This document shows, in pieces, positions 44,704-54,024 of a stretch of DNA of 64,000 bases. The stretch is from CALNYZ01 sp942490945 (GTDB taxonomy: Bacteria; Pseudomonadota; Gammaproteobacteria; UBA6429; Thiohalophilaceae). Position 1 is the stretch's first letter. Every line of letters begins with the position of its first letter. The stretch spans positions 1,612,001 through 1,676,000 of the forward strand of contig CALNYZ010000018.1 in NCBI GenBank assembly GCA_942490945.1, written 5' to 3'. Position numbers and translations under genes: made by a program. A model generated the notes under the pieces. It had not been told where the DNA came from and did not search any database. It worked only from the letters and a program-made list of their open reading frames with translations.

Positions 44704-44828
44704 ATTATTAAAATCTGGTAACTCACCATTTATCGGACACCGAAATTTAACCTTGAACATTTTCAGGCTTTTGGTGTGTGATATCCTAAATACCTATAAT
44801 AATCAGCGATTTAAGTATAATTATCACG

Positions 44829-44859
44829 TTAAAGTAGTTTATTTTTGTGACGATATAAT
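44829..44859 (+). promoter_or_regulatory. Possible promoter of the histidine kinase gene
   Basis: A perfect -10 box TATAAT (44854-44859) lies 43 bases before the kinase start. The nearest -35-like element, TTAAAG (44829-44834), has a 19-base spacer, which is wider than the optimum. The region is AT-rich, so the match is weak evidence. Confidence 0.3.
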
Positions 44860-44902
44860 AAGTAGCAGTTTAGAAAACATTATTAGAAGGTGCTAATATA
44901 GA

Positions 44903-46579
44903 ATGCCATCATTGTTTGGTAGATTCGGCAATCTTGGGCTGGGTGTAAAGTTTACAATAATTGTAAGTATAATTATTGCCTTTACTATCAGTTCAACCAC
45001 CTATTTTACGATCAACGCCGAAAAATTATCCAGACAAAGTGCACTGGTTGATAAAGGCAACCTGTTAGCAAAGGTTGTTGCGCTGGTGTCTCCTGAATCA
45101 ATATTTTCGTTTGATTTCGTTACCTTGAATAATAATGTGAAAGATATCAGTTTGCAGGATGATATAGTTTATTGTGCTATCAAGGATTTAAACAACGTTT
45201 ATCTGACTTCATTTTTGAACAAGAATAATTCGCACATTAAGCATGCTATCAGCAATACAAATGGAAAAATTAAAGATGTAATTGAGTACGTAAAAAATAA
45301 CAATGACCTGATATTAATTAAACATCCTATTAATTTTGATGGTGTTTCGATTGGTGCTGTTGATATGGCAATTGCCAAGACAAAAATTGATCTTTACGTA
45401 AAAGAAATTGTTAGGCGTGAACTTATAACCAGCAGTTTCATCATCACGGCATTGTCAATAGTTTTATATATTGTTTTCAAGTATAGCGCCCTGTTACGTA
45501 TCAGAAAATTGTGTGAAGCATCTGAAGAAGTAGCAAACGGAAACCTGGATGTGCAAATTGAAAATTACACACATGATGAGTTGGGTTTGTTGATAAATGC
45601 ATATAATAAAATGACAAGTAGTCTCAAGGAGAATATTACACTTAAAGAAAATGCAATGAGCGAAGTAATGGAGTTAAATACATTGCTTGAGAAGAAAGTA
45701 TATGAAAGAACTTTGGCATTGGAATCCGCCAATGATGAGCTGGAAAAACAAAAAGAGGCACTTGCGAGTCATCGCGATAATCTTGAAAATATTGTCCTGA
45801 AAAAAACATCAGATTTAATTGAGGCAAAAGAAGCAGCTGAATCTGCAAATGCAAGCAAGAGTGAATTTTTGGCAAATATGTCTCACGAACTTAGAACGCC
45901 AATGCACGCCATTCTAAGTTTTTCAAAATTCGGCATGTCGAAAATAAATACTGCGAGCCAGGAAAAACTCTTTAGTTACTTTAGCAAAATAGAACAAAGT
46001 GGATCGCGGCTGCTGTTGTTGTTGAATTCGCTTCTCGATTTATCGAAACTTGAAGCAGGAAAGATGGATGTTACGTATGAAGAGCAAAGCCTGCTATCAA
46101 TAGTATCTGATGTGGTCGATGAATCATCCGCTATAATAGAGGAAAAATCACTGGGCATAAATATTGATAATCAAACTGTGGATGATTGTCTTATTTGTGA
46201 CGGGCAAAAAATCAGCCAGGTAGTACGAAACTTGCTATCCAATGCTATAAAATTCAGCCCTGAAAAATCCAGCATCAGTATAAAAATATTTTCGCAACAA
46301 GTGGGTTCGTTTGAACATATAGGATTTACGATACTGGATGAAGGTGTTGGTATCCCTGAAAATGAATTGATCAACGTGTTTGATAAATTTGTGCAAAGCA
46401 GTAAAACTAAAACAGGTGCAGGTGGAACCGGCCTTGGATTGTCAATATGTCAGGAGATAATTAACATACATCATGGCAAGATATGGGCTGAATCAAAAAA
46501 TAATAACGGCGCCGCATTCACTTTCATCATACCAAGCAATGTCAGCAACGATAGTAAAGCCGCCCGGGAGGTTGTTTAA
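44903..46579 (+). CDS. Membrane sensor histidine kinase (HAMP, HisKA, HATPase_c)
   Basis: A 558-residue sensor kinase. Two transmembrane segments (about 14-36 and 173-193) enclose a periplasmic domain of about 135 residues without an obvious known fold. Then come a HAMP region (about 196-250), a coiled coil (about 255-315), HisKA with the phospho-acceptor in SHELRTPMHAI (about 330), and an ATPase domain with N box NLLSNAIKF, G1 DEGVGIP and G2 GTGLGLSI. An AGAAGGTG ribosome site precedes the ATG. It lies divergent from one response regulator and is followed after one base by a receiver-ATPase gene. Signal unknown. Confidence 0.92.
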   Translation: MPSLFGRFGNLGLGVKFTIIVSIIIAFTISSTTYFTINAEKLSRQSALVDKGNLLAKVVALVSPESIFSFDFVTLNNNVKDISLQDDIVYCAIKDLNNVYLTSFLNKNNSHIKHAISNTNGKIKDVIEYVKNNNDLILIKHPINFDGVSIGAVDMAIAKTKIDLYVKEIVRRELITSSFIITALSIVLYIVFKYSALLRIRKLCEASEEVANGNLDVQIENYTHDELGLLINAYNKMTSSLKENITLKENAMSEVMELNTLLEKKVYERTLALESANDELEKQKEALASHRDNLENIVLKKTSDLIEAKEAAESANASKSEFLANMSHELRTPMHAILSFSKFGMSKINTASQEKLFSYFSKIEQSGSRLLLLLNSLLDLSKLEAGKMDVTYEEQSLLSIVSDVVDESSAIIEEKSLGINIDNQTVDDCLICDGQKISQVVRNLLSNAIKFSPEKSSISIKIFSQQVGSFEHIGFTILDEGVGIPENELINVFDKFVQSSKTKTGAGGTGLGLSICQEIINIHHGKIWAESKNNNGAAFTFIIPSNVSNDSKAAREVV

Positions 46580-46580
46580 A

Positions 46581-47477
46581 ATGGAACAATATTCAACTTT
46601 ACTGATTGTTGATGATGAGCCATTTAATGTGGAAATACTTCGAGAGCACCTGGAAGATAATGGTTATGATGTTGTGTCTGCTGAAAATGGCAAAATGGCA
46701 TTGGAGATAGTAAAAAGCAATGAGTATAATTTTGATGCCATACTGCTGGATCGCATGATGCCGGAGCTTGACGGAATACAGTTTTTAAATGTAATAAAAA
46801 ACGATGCCAAATACAGGCAACTTCCTGTCATTATGCAGACTGCTGCTGTTCGAAATGAAGAAATTATTGAAGGTATCGAAGCCGGCGCATATTATTATCT
46901 TACCAAGCCTTATGTCCCTGAAGTCCTGTTAACAATCGTAGAATCCGCCGTTAAAGATTACAGACGATTTAAAAATTTATTTGATTCGACAACTTCGATC
47001 GATTCCGCTGCGCGCCTGATCTCGAATATATCATTCAATTTCCGGACGCCTAAGGATGTTGATGCTGTTGTATGCAGTATATGCAAGTTGATACCTGAAA
47101 ATGACAGCATGGCATTGGGCTTGACCAGTTTGATGATAAATGCAATTGAGCATGGGAATCTGGAAATCGGTTACGCTTTAAAGACAAGCCTGGTAAAGGC
47201 ACATAAACTGGATGAAGAAATTGAGACCAGACTAAACAAAGAACCATTTAAAAGCAGAACTGCGTCAGCCACTTTTCAGGCAACGGACAAGCAATTTAAA
47301 ATTATTATTAAAGATGAAGGAAAAGGTTTTAATGCTAATAAATATGTAAATGCTGGTGCACAGCTGTCAAACGAGGTAAATGGCCGCGGAATTGCGATGG
47401 CCAGGATGATAAGTTTTGATGAAATCAGCTATAATGATGCGGGAAATGAGGTAACGTGTGTAATTCGTCGCAGCTAA
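46581..47477 (+). CDS. Receiver domain fused to RsbW-like ATPase
   Basis: A 298-residue protein. Residues about 1-125 are a receiver (IVDDEPFN, phospho-Asp in [11 protein letters not shown], Lys in LTKPYVPE). Residues about 165-298 resemble the serine kinase/anti-sigma HATPase of the RsbW group: N box [12 protein letters not shown]1 DEGKGFN and G2 GRGIAMAR. Such proteins phosphorylate STAS antagonists or bind sigma factors, but neither a STAS protein nor a PP2C phosphatase is nearby. The ATG at 46581 follows a GGGAGG site; it begins one base after the kinase stop, so it is co-translated. Its 3' end overlaps the convergent Trm112-like gene by four bases. It is likely phosphorylated by the upstream kinase. 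Confidence 0.85.
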   Translation: MEQYSTLLIVDDEPFNVEILREHLEDNGYDVVSAENGKMALEIVKSNEYNFDAILLDRMMPELDGIQFLNVIKNDAKYRQLPVIMQTAAVRNEEIIEGIEAGAYYYLTKPYVPEVLLTIVESAVKDYRRFKNLFDSTTSIDSAARLISNISFNFRTPKDVDAVVCSICKLIPENDSMALGLTSLMINAIEHGNLEIGYALKTSLVKAHKLDEEIETRLNKEPFKSRTASATFQATDKQFKIIIKDEGKGFNANKYVNAGAQLSNEVNGRGIAMARMISFDEISYNDAGNEVTCVIRRS

Positions 47478-47653
47478 AATTCCTCTATTTCTTCCTCGCT
47501 TAATACCCTCGCTTCTTCCTCAAGCATGATTGGCATGTTATCTCTTACAGGATAAGCCAGTCTGTCAGCCTTGCAAATTAATTCATTATTTAAATATTTC
47601 AGTTTACCCTTGCAAACCGGGCATGCCATAATATCAAGTAGTTTTTTATCCAT
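47474..47653 (-). CDS. Trm112 family small protein (YcaR-like)
   Basis: A 59-residue protein of the Trm112/UPF0434 family, with a zinc-like CPVCKGKL near residue 11 and [15 protein letters not shown] in the middle, as in E. coli YcaR. Family members activate methyltransferases in eukaryotes; bacterial roles are poorly known. The ATG at 47653 is preferred, since YcaR begins MDHRLL; an ATG four codons upstream is possible. It lies 29 bases after lpxK in the same direction, as in Pseudomonas. In E. coli and Pseudomonas kdsB normally follows; it is not here. Confidence 0.9.
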   Translation of the reverse strand: MDKKLLDIMACPVCKGKLKYLNNELICKADRLAYPVRDNMPIMLEEEARVLSEEEIEEF

Positions 47654-47682
47654 GATTCTTACCATTAAAATTGTATTTCATA

Positions 47683-48687
47683 TCAGGCCTCACCTGCATT
47701 CAATGTTTCCAGAAAACGCAAACCGAAGTCACGCTTCATGCTAACCTCCACCGGTAAAACCCACATATTATCAGAAACAAAACGTCTGCACTTTACGGCA
47801 TCTTTCTCAGTCATGATTATAGGCAGATTATCGTTAAAATTAATATCCTGATCAAGATATAAATAATGATCAGGAAAGGCATGTTCAATTATTGTTAATC
47901 CATTGTTGGTGAGGAATTCAAAAAATTTTGCCGGATTGCCTATAGCTGCGACAGCATGTAATTTCATTCCACGAAAATCAGTGAGTTCCCTCGTCTGGGT
48001 ACTATCTGCCAGATTATAGACAGATTTTCCGATATAGCGCATGGCATATTCGTTGTTCAATGCAATGCCGTTAGTGACTACAAAATCAACCTTATCCAGT
48101 CGTTGTACCGGTTCACGCAAAGGACCTGCTGGTAAGCAATGTCCATTTCCAAATCGCCTGACGCCATCTATGACTATTATTTCAATAAAGCGGGCAAGTT
48201 GATAATGTTGCAGACCGTCATCCGAGATTATTACATCGCAGTTATGATACTTTAACAGTGCTGCACAGGAGGCAACGCGGTCAGGGCCTGATGCAATTGG
48301 GCATGCAGTTCGTTGGGCAATCACAATCGATTCATCGCCCACCATAACCGGATCGCTGTCCGCTCTGACCTGTTGTGGCCAGCTACGCGCTTTGCCAAGG
48401 TATCCCTTTGTGATAATGCCTGGCTTATAACCTGCTTTTTTCAAATAATTGGCAATCCAGATTACCAGTGGTGTTTTACCTGTTCCGCCAACCGTAAGAT
48501 TACCAACAATAATTACCGGAACATCAAATGATGTCGACTTTAAAAACTTTAGCTGAAAAAGAATACGTCGGATTGTGATAATTGCGCAATACAGCCATGT
48601 TAAAGGACGCAATAAATAATTCAGCCTTGAATGTGCATACCATATCTTTTGGAAAAACTCGTCAAAATAGTGTCTTAATCGGGTCAT
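47683..48687 (-). CDS. lpxK: Tetraacyldisaccharide 4'-kinase (LpxK)
   Basis: A 334-residue membrane-associated kinase that phosphorylates the 4' position of the lipid A disaccharide. The P-loop is GNLTVGGTGKTPLV near 62-75, and DGLQHYQLARF near 155 contains the catalytic aspartate and histidine. An N-terminal amphipathic/hydrophobic stretch (about 30-48) places it at the inner membrane. The start is shared with the msbA stop (TGATG), so the two genes are coupled. Gene order msbA-lpxK is the classical one. Confidence 0.95.
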   Translation of the reverse strand: MTRLRHYFDEFFQKIWYAHSRLNYLLRPLTWLYCAIITIRRILFQLKFLKSTSFDVPVIIVGNLTVGGTGKTPLVIWIANYLKKAGYKPGIITKGYLGKARSWPQQVRADSDPVMVGDESIVIAQRTACPIASGPDRVASCAALLKYHNCDVIISDDGLQHYQLARFIEIIVIDGVRRFGNGHCLPAGPLREPVQRLDKVDFVVTNGIALNNEYAMRYIGKSVYNLADSTQTRELTDFRGMKLHAVAAIGNPAKFFEFLTNNGLTIIEHAFPDHYLYLDQDINFNDNLPIIMTEKDAVKCRRFVSDNMWVLPVEVSMKRDFGLRFLETLNAGEA

Positions 48688-50444
48688 CAGGAATCCGATT
48701 TGAATTGTATTTCGTATAATTCTGCATAGTTACCACCTTTAGTTAGCAGATCCTTGTGTGTGCCCTGTTCAATCATTCTACCTTTATCTAAAACTACAAT
48801 TCTGTCGACGTGTTCTATTGTTGATAATCGATGCGCAATGACCAGTGTGGTACGGGATTTCATAAGGTGTGACAATGCATTCTGAATTTTTCGTTCTGAC
48901 TCGGTATCAAGAGCGGATGTCGCTTCGTCGAGGATGAGTATGGGAGCATCCTTCAATATGGCACGTGCTATTGCAAGTCTCTGACGTTGTCCTCCTGAAA
49001 GCATTACGCCATTTTCGCCGACAATAGTTTGTAATCTGTCTGGTAATACTTCTATGAATTCCCAGGCATGTGCCGCTTTTGCCGCCGCTATGATATCTTC
49101 TTCCGACGCCGTTTCCAAAGCGCCATAGGCAATATTGTGTGCAATAGTATCGTTAAACAGGGTGACATGCTGACTGACAATTGCAATATGGCTTCTCAGG
49201 TTGCGTAGAGTCAATTCTGAGATATCAATATTGTCAATTTTTATGCTACCAGACTTGATATCATAAAATCGCGGCAATAAATTAACCAGCGTTGTTTTTC
49301 CGGCGCCTGATCGGCCTACCAGTGCAACACTTTCTCCGGGTGCGATTTGTAAATTAAATGATTGAATAGCTTCAGATGCTTGATTGTCATAATGAAAGTT
49401 AACATTGTCGAATTCAATTTTTCCTTTTATTCGTTCTACTTCTTTTGTTCCGTTATCGATTTCGCGCGGCAAGTCAATGAACTCGAAAATACTTTGTGCA
49501 GCCGCGATGCCACGCTGCAAAGTTGCGTTAATTGACGTTAAACGTTTGGAGTTCATCATCATTCTTGCCATCGCAAACATGTATGTAGCAAATTCATTTG
49601 CGGATATATCAGGTACAAAAATATTATTTGTCGCGAAATAAACGATAGTCGCCAATGCAACCGCGGCAATTTGCTGTATGAGTGGCGTACTAAGAGCGTT
49701 AATGGCAAAGAACTTTAAAAATTGTTTCTTGTTATGCAGGTTAATGGCACTGAATTTATCAAATTCATACTTTATGCCGTCAAATATCTTGATTTCCTTG
49801 TTTGCGGCAATTGCCTCATCGCTTATCGAATTCACATTGCCCATCGATTGTTGAATTCGATGACTTGTTTGCCTGAACATTTTGCTGATATAAACAACGA
49901 TCGCGATTATTAGTGGAATTATAACAAATAGCACCATGGTGAGTTGCCAGCTTATATAGAGCATGTATGCAACAAAAAGGATTATGGTAATTGAATCGCG
50001 TATGATGACAGTAATTGCACTGGAGGAAGCGTCAGCCAGTTGTTCAACATCATAAATCATTCGCGATTGCATGGATCCGGCAGTATTCTTGTTATAGTAA
50101 TCCAGTGGTATATGAAGAAACTGGTTAAAGATAGCCTGTCGTAAATCATAGATAACATGCCGTGACACCCACGCCATATAGTAATCAGTCAGGAACGCAC
50201 CTATCATACGTAGCGTAAATATCGCCATAATCGCAAATGGCAACCAGGCGATTACTGCCGTGTTTTTATCAATAAAACCATCTTTCAAAAGTGGATCAAT
50301 GATCCAGGCAGACAATAACTCTGCTACAGAGAAAATTATCATCCCCAATACTGCAACCAGAAACATCTTCCAGTATGGTTTGACGTATGCCAGTAACCGT
50401 TTATAGATTGAATAGCCCGATTGCTGCGCAGGATTTTCAGGCAT
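48687..50444 (-). CDS. msbA: Lipid A export ATP-binding/permease protein MsbA
   Basis: A 585-residue half ABC exporter that flips lipid A-core from the inner leaflet. Six transmembrane helices occupy residues about 15-310. The ATPase has Walker A GRSGAGKTT (about 376), ABC signature LSGGQRQR (about 485), Walker B ILILDEATSALD, and the H-loop IAHRLST. Immediately downstream is lpxK, whose product makes the substrate. The gene starts four bases after the exbD stop. Confidence 0.95.
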   Translation of the reverse strand: MPENPAQQSGYSIYKRLLAYVKPYWKMFLVAVLGMIIFSVAELLSAWIIDPLLKDGFIDKNTAVIAWLPFAIMAIFTLRMIGAFLTDYYMAWVSRHVIYDLRQAIFNQFLHIPLDYYNKNTAGSMQSRMIYDVEQLADASSSAITVIIRDSITIILFVAYMLYISWQLTMVLFVIIPLIIAIVVYISKMFRQTSHRIQQSMGNVNSISDEAIAANKEIKIFDGIKYEFDKFSAINLHNKKQFLKFFAINALSTPLIQQIAAVALATIVYFATNNIFVPDISANEFATYMFAMARMMMNSKRLTSINATLQRGIAAAQSIFEFIDLPREIDNGTKEVERIKGKIEFDNVNFHYDNQASEAIQSFNLQIAPGESVALVGRSGAGKTTLVNLLPRFYDIKSGSIKIDNIDISELTLRNLRSHIAIVSQHVTLFNDTIAHNIAYGALETASEEDIIAAAKAAHAWEFIEVLPDRLQTIVGENGVMLSGGQRQRLAIARAILKDAPILILDEATSALDTESERKIQNALSHLMKSRTTLVIAHRLSTIEHVDRIVVLDKGRMIEQGTHKDLLTKGGNYAELYEIQFKSDS

Positions 50445-50448
50445 GTGC

Positions 50449-50874
50449 TTATTTATCAGGTTTTGGCTGGCGGGTGGCGAGATTTATTTGCGTTAAGCCA
50501 GTACGTCTGGCTGCATCCATGGCAGTGATCACTTGTTGAAACGATACGCTCGCATCAGAACTTATAATCACCTTGTCGGTATGTAATTCCTTTTGTGTCA
50601 GATTTATTGCCTGCATTATCGTCTTAATTTGCGAATCGACCAGTGCGCGCTGGTTAACGAAGTAACGGCCCTGATTATCGATTGCAATTTCGATTACTTT
50701 CTGTTGCGAGGTTGTAACCTTGCCTTCAGCTTCCGGTAATTTCAGATTTAATTCGGCATGCTTGTCAAAAGTGGTCGATACCATAAAGAATATTAACAAC
50801 AGAAACACAACGTCGATTAGTGGCGTCAGGTTAACATCCAGTTCTTCAGTGGTACTGCTTTTTATAAAATTCAT
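50449..50874 (-). CDS. exbD: Biopolymer transport protein ExbD
   Basis: A 141-residue ExbD/TolR-type protein with a single transmembrane segment (about 15-37) containing the proton-carrying aspartate in PLIDVVFLLLIFFMV. The remainder is a periplasmic domain. It works with ExbB to energise TonB-type transport using proton flow. The ATG at 50874, placed 11 bases after the exbB stop, is chosen by homology; a GTG extension to 50916 would overlap exbB by about 32 bases. A TonB gene is not in the window. The alternative, TolR, is less likely because the partner is ExbB-like in size and position before comEC. Confidence 0.88.
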   Translation of the reverse strand: MNFIKSSTTEELDVNLTPLIDVVFLLLIFFMVSTTFDKHAELNLKLPEAEGKVTTSQQKVIEIAIDNQGRYFVNQRALVDSQIKTIMQAINLTQKELHTDKVIISSDASVSFQQVITAMDAARRTGLTQINLATRQPKPDK

Positions 50875-50884
50875 GTTTGCAGGG

Positions 50885-51511
50885 TTACTTGTTGTTTGCT
50901 TCTGATTCGCGATCACCGTGCATTACGTCAACAATCTTTAATGCTTCGTCTTCCATTTTCAATACCAGCGCATTCACCTTGCCACGGAAAAACCGGTAAA
51001 AGAAAACACTTGGAATGGCAACGGACAAACCGGCAGCGGTGGTAATCAACGCTTCGGAAATTCCGTTAGCCAGAACTGCTGGATTACCAACACCTTGCGC
51101 TGTGATTGCAGTAAAGACCTTGATCATACCGATAACCGTACCTAACAGTCCTAGTAACGGTGTGATAGATGCAATTGTGCCAAGCGTTGTTAAATAACGT
51201 TCCAATTCGTGCACGACCTGCCGGCCCACTTCCTCAATACTTTCCTTCATGATGTCACGTGCATGATGTCTGTTGATCAGACCAGCAACGAGGATTCTGC
51301 CTAAGGGTGAGTTTTTAGTAAGCGCATCGATATGCGATTCATCCAGATTGTCATTCTTGTACCATTGCCATACCTGGCCGACAAGCTGTTTCGGTGCAAC
51401 ACGTTTTTGTTGTAATGACCAAAATCGCTCGGCAATAATCGCCAGTGCGAATATTGAACATAGTAGGATAGGAAACATTAACCAACCGCCAGCTTGTACC
51501 ATCTCAAACAC
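50885..51511 (-). CDS. exbB: Biopolymer transport protein ExbB (MotA/TolQ/ExbB proton channel)
   Basis: A 208-residue inner-membrane protein of the ExbB/TolQ family with three transmembrane segments (about 10-30, 110-135 and 150-175), the conserved TPLLGLLGTVIGMI motif in the second and SEALITTAAGLSVAIP in the third. It forms the pentameric proton channel partnering ExbD. The start codon is GTG behind an AAGGA site eight bases away. It is downstream of comEC, with a 16-bp palindrome between, and upstream of exbD-msbA-lpxK. Confidence 0.92.
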   Translation of the reverse strand: MFEMVQAGGWLMFPILLCSIFALAIIAERFWSLQQKRVAPKQLVGQVWQWYKNDNLDESHIDALTKNSPLGRILVAGLINRHHARDIMKESIEEVGRQVVHELERYLTTLGTIASITPLLGLLGTVIGMIKVFTAITAQGVGNPAVLANGISEALITTAAGLSVAIPSVFFYRFFRGKVNALVLKMEDEALKIVDVMHGDRESEANNK

Positions 51512-51539
51512 AGTATTTTTCCTTATTTATTAAATACAT

Positions 51540-51555
51540 AGAAAGCCGGCTTTCT
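51540..51555. repeat. 16-bp perfect palindrome between comEC and exbB
   Basis: AGAAAGCCGGCTTTCT is its own complement and lies in the 50-base gap. It could be an operator or a tight hairpin with a CCGG loop. On the minus strand it is followed by ATGTATTT, so it is not a convincing terminator. Confidence 0.6.
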
Positions 51556-51561
51556 AATTGA

Positions 51562-53955
51562 TTACTTATTAAGCAAGTTTTGGTGCCGCCAAAATGCCTG
51601 GCTTTGGTGGCGGTAAAGTTTAATGTCCACCATGTCTTTGTGCAACTGTTGCGGCTGCTTTATATAAAATTGCACGGCGCCTGTCATTGCGGTGTTATAG
51701 AGAACAGCTTGCGTGTATTTCGCATAGCGCGCAATCACTTTTTTATTTGGCAATCGGTATCGGTTTAGATAACCGGCAGTGATAACAGCATGATCGGGCT
51801 GAACCAGTTGCAAAAAAGCTGCGCTTGATGAAGTATTTGAGCCGTGATGTGGCACAAGTAGTAAATTCGTTTTTAAATTCGCCCCATATTTATGTGCCAG
51901 TCGAATTTCTGTTGCTGTTTCTATATCCCCTGTCAGCAGAATACGAAATTTGCCTGCTTCAACAAGCAGTACGCATGAAGAATTGTTTTGCTGATGCCCA
52001 TCAAGCTTGTCGATGTTATATTGATAGTCTGCAGGTGACAAATAACGGAAGTTAATCTTGTCCCAAAACCAGCTGTCACCTTCCCTGCACCATTCTACAG
52101 TGGCATTTATTTTCCCCGGAACACTGCTGTCAATACTTTGTACCTGAAACGTTGATATAATCGAATCTGCTCCACCGATATGATCATTGTCGCCATGACT
52201 GATGATTAATTTATCAATCATTGTTTTGTTTCCTGATTTCAGAAAAGGTGTGATGACGTTTTTACCCATATTAAATCGTGAACTGTATTTGGCGCCAGTG
52301 TCATAAACTAACAAATGATTTCTTGTTTCGACTACAACTGACGTACCTTGTGCAACATCAAGGAATGTAACAATGAGATCACCTTCGCCTATTTTGGGCT
52401 TGTACAGCAGAAATACAGGCAAAAGAAATATAATTCCCAACCATTTGAACGGTAATCTGGCGGGAAATAAAAAAACCAGTGCGCCAATGATTGCTAATAA
52501 GACAGATAATTTACCTGTCTGAAGAGTTTCATGAACGGAGAATGGCGTTTCTGCAAACCAGCTTAGCGTATACCAGAATATGTCATAAAGGTAATTTAGC
52601 AGATGAAACCAATTCGCTGATAATTCTACATTTATGAACGACATCATCAGCCCAATCAGTGTTGCGGGTAATAACAGAAAGCTCATATACGGTATGGCAA
52701 TTAAATTTACCGCAGGTGCAGATAATGATATTTGTGAGAAACTGAATATTAAAAAAGGCAGCAGGAAAACAAAAATTGCATATTGAATCCTGAAATACGC
52801 ACTGATTTTATCAGTATGAATTCTTCCGGTTAATACGTAGGTGATAATAAACACAGCTGCATAGGAAAGCCAAAAACCGCTACCGAGCACAGAAAATGGA
52901 TCGACCAGCAAGACCAGAAGCAGAGAAAATAGCAGCACATCCCATGACGCAACGTTTCTTTTCAAAAGAAACGAAAACATTAACGCACTATACATAATGC
53001 ATGCACGTAAGGTAGGTACACTAAAGCCCGCAAGTGCGGCATAACTGATGGCCACAATTACACTAACGCTGGCGGCAGCATAAGGCGCAGGTATTTGCTT
53101 GTTCAGATAACCGTTATAACGCCATACCAGCTTGACCAAAAAAAATATAAATCCCGCTATCAAGCCGATATGTAAGCCGGATATGGCGACCAGATGCGTC
53201 GTACCGGTTTTGCGAAATATGTCCCATTGATCATCCGTAATCTGACTTCGCTCACCCAGAGTTAATGCCAGGATGATGCCCTTGTAATCAGAATTTGCAA
53301 TGACACTTGACAACTTCTCATATACAAGTGTACGAATCGCATGCAAGGTATACGGGTTAGCCGACAATAATTCATTGTTGCCTTTTGTATACACATAACC
53401 GGTAGCAAGAATCGCTTGTTGCAGTGTCCATTTTTCATAATCGAACCCGCCTGGATTTAACATGCTGTGTGGTTGCTTTAAACGTACAGCAAGTTTCCAT
53501 TGTTGACCAGCGCGTAACTCTTTTAACGTATGGTGCCAATTCAGTTTGATTTTACCAAGCTTTCTTGATTTATCTTTGTAGTTGGCAAACTCAGCATGGA
53601 AAATAAAACTTTTTCCATAATCGTGTTCGACTGGTATGCTTGCAATCGTTCCAACGATTCTAAGCGTTTGTTGTTGCCACTCATCTGGCAGACTGTTATT
53701 GAAGTACATATGCGCATGAATCAATATCCAGCAACTACCGGTAAACAACCATAGCAAATGAATACAGATTTGTTTGAGGGGTTTTCCTGATAATGATCCA
53801 GGATATAAATTCAGCCAACCGTATTGCGCTGAAATTTTAAGTAGTGCTGCTATTATCCAGAACAGTACCAGACCGCTCCAGTATATGGAGGGCAAGAATG
53901 GCACTTGGGTAAAAAGTACAATGCCGAAACAAAATGCGAGCATCCTTGTCCGCAT
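51562..53955 (-). CDS. comEC: DNA internalization protein ComEC/Rec2
   Basis: A 797-residue membrane protein. The N-terminal region has DUF4131-like hydrophobic segments and an OB fold (about 25-190), followed by the competence domain of about ten transmembrane helices, including THLVAISGLHIGLIAG (about 235) and SVPTLRACIMYSAL (about 310). The C-terminal ~260 residues are a metallo-beta-lactamase domain with SHGDNDHIGG and VPHHGSNTSSS, the likely nuclease. It transports single-stranded DNA into the cytoplasm during natural transformation. In related bacteria comEC stands between the lol and exb/lpx genes as here. Starts at 53955, divergent from the DUF2062 gene. Confidence 0.92.
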   Translation of the reverse strand: MRTRMLAFCFGIVLFTQVPFLPSIYWSGLVLFWIIAALLKISAQYGWLNLYPGSLSGKPLKQICIHLLWLFTGSCWILIHAHMYFNNSLPDEWQQQTLRIVGTIASIPVEHDYGKSFIFHAEFANYKDKSRKLGKIKLNWHHTLKELRAGQQWKLAVRLKQPHSMLNPGGFDYEKWTLQQAILATGYVYTKGNNELLSANPYTLHAIRTLVYEKLSSVIANSDYKGIILALTLGERSQITDDQWDIFRKTGTTHLVAISGLHIGLIAGFIFFLVKLVWRYNGYLNKQIPAPYAAASVSVIVAISYAALAGFSVPTLRACIMYSALMFSFLLKRNVASWDVLLFSLLLVLLVDPFSVLGSGFWLSYAAVFIITYVLTGRIHTDKISAYFRIQYAIFVFLLPFLIFSFSQISLSAPAVNLIAIPYMSFLLLPATLIGLMMSFINVELSANWFHLLNYLYDIFWYTLSWFAETPFSVHETLQTGKLSVLLAIIGALVFLFPARLPFKWLGIIFLLPVFLLYKPKIGEGDLIVTFLDVAQGTSVVVETRNHLLVYDTGAKYSSRFNMGKNVITPFLKSGNKTMIDKLIISHGDNDHIGGADSIISTFQVQSIDSSVPGKINATVEWCREGDSWFWDKINFRYLSPADYQYNIDKLDGHQQNNSSCVLLVEAGKFRILLTGDIETATEIRLAHKYGANLKTNLLLVPHHGSNTSSSAAFLQLVQPDHAVITAGYLNRYRLPNKKVIARYAKYTQAVLYNTAMTGAVQFYIKQPQQLHKDMVDIKLYRHQSQAFWRHQNLLNK

Positions 53956-54024
53956 ATCGATACACTTCCCTTATCTATCGAGACTTGAGTATACTGGAAA
54001 CCTTAACTATCAACCACCAGTCGT

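Noticed and set aside
50449..51511. TolQ-TolR of the Tol-Pal system
   Set aside because: No tolA, tolB or pal nearby, and the position between comEC and msbA is that of ExbB-ExbD in related bacteria.
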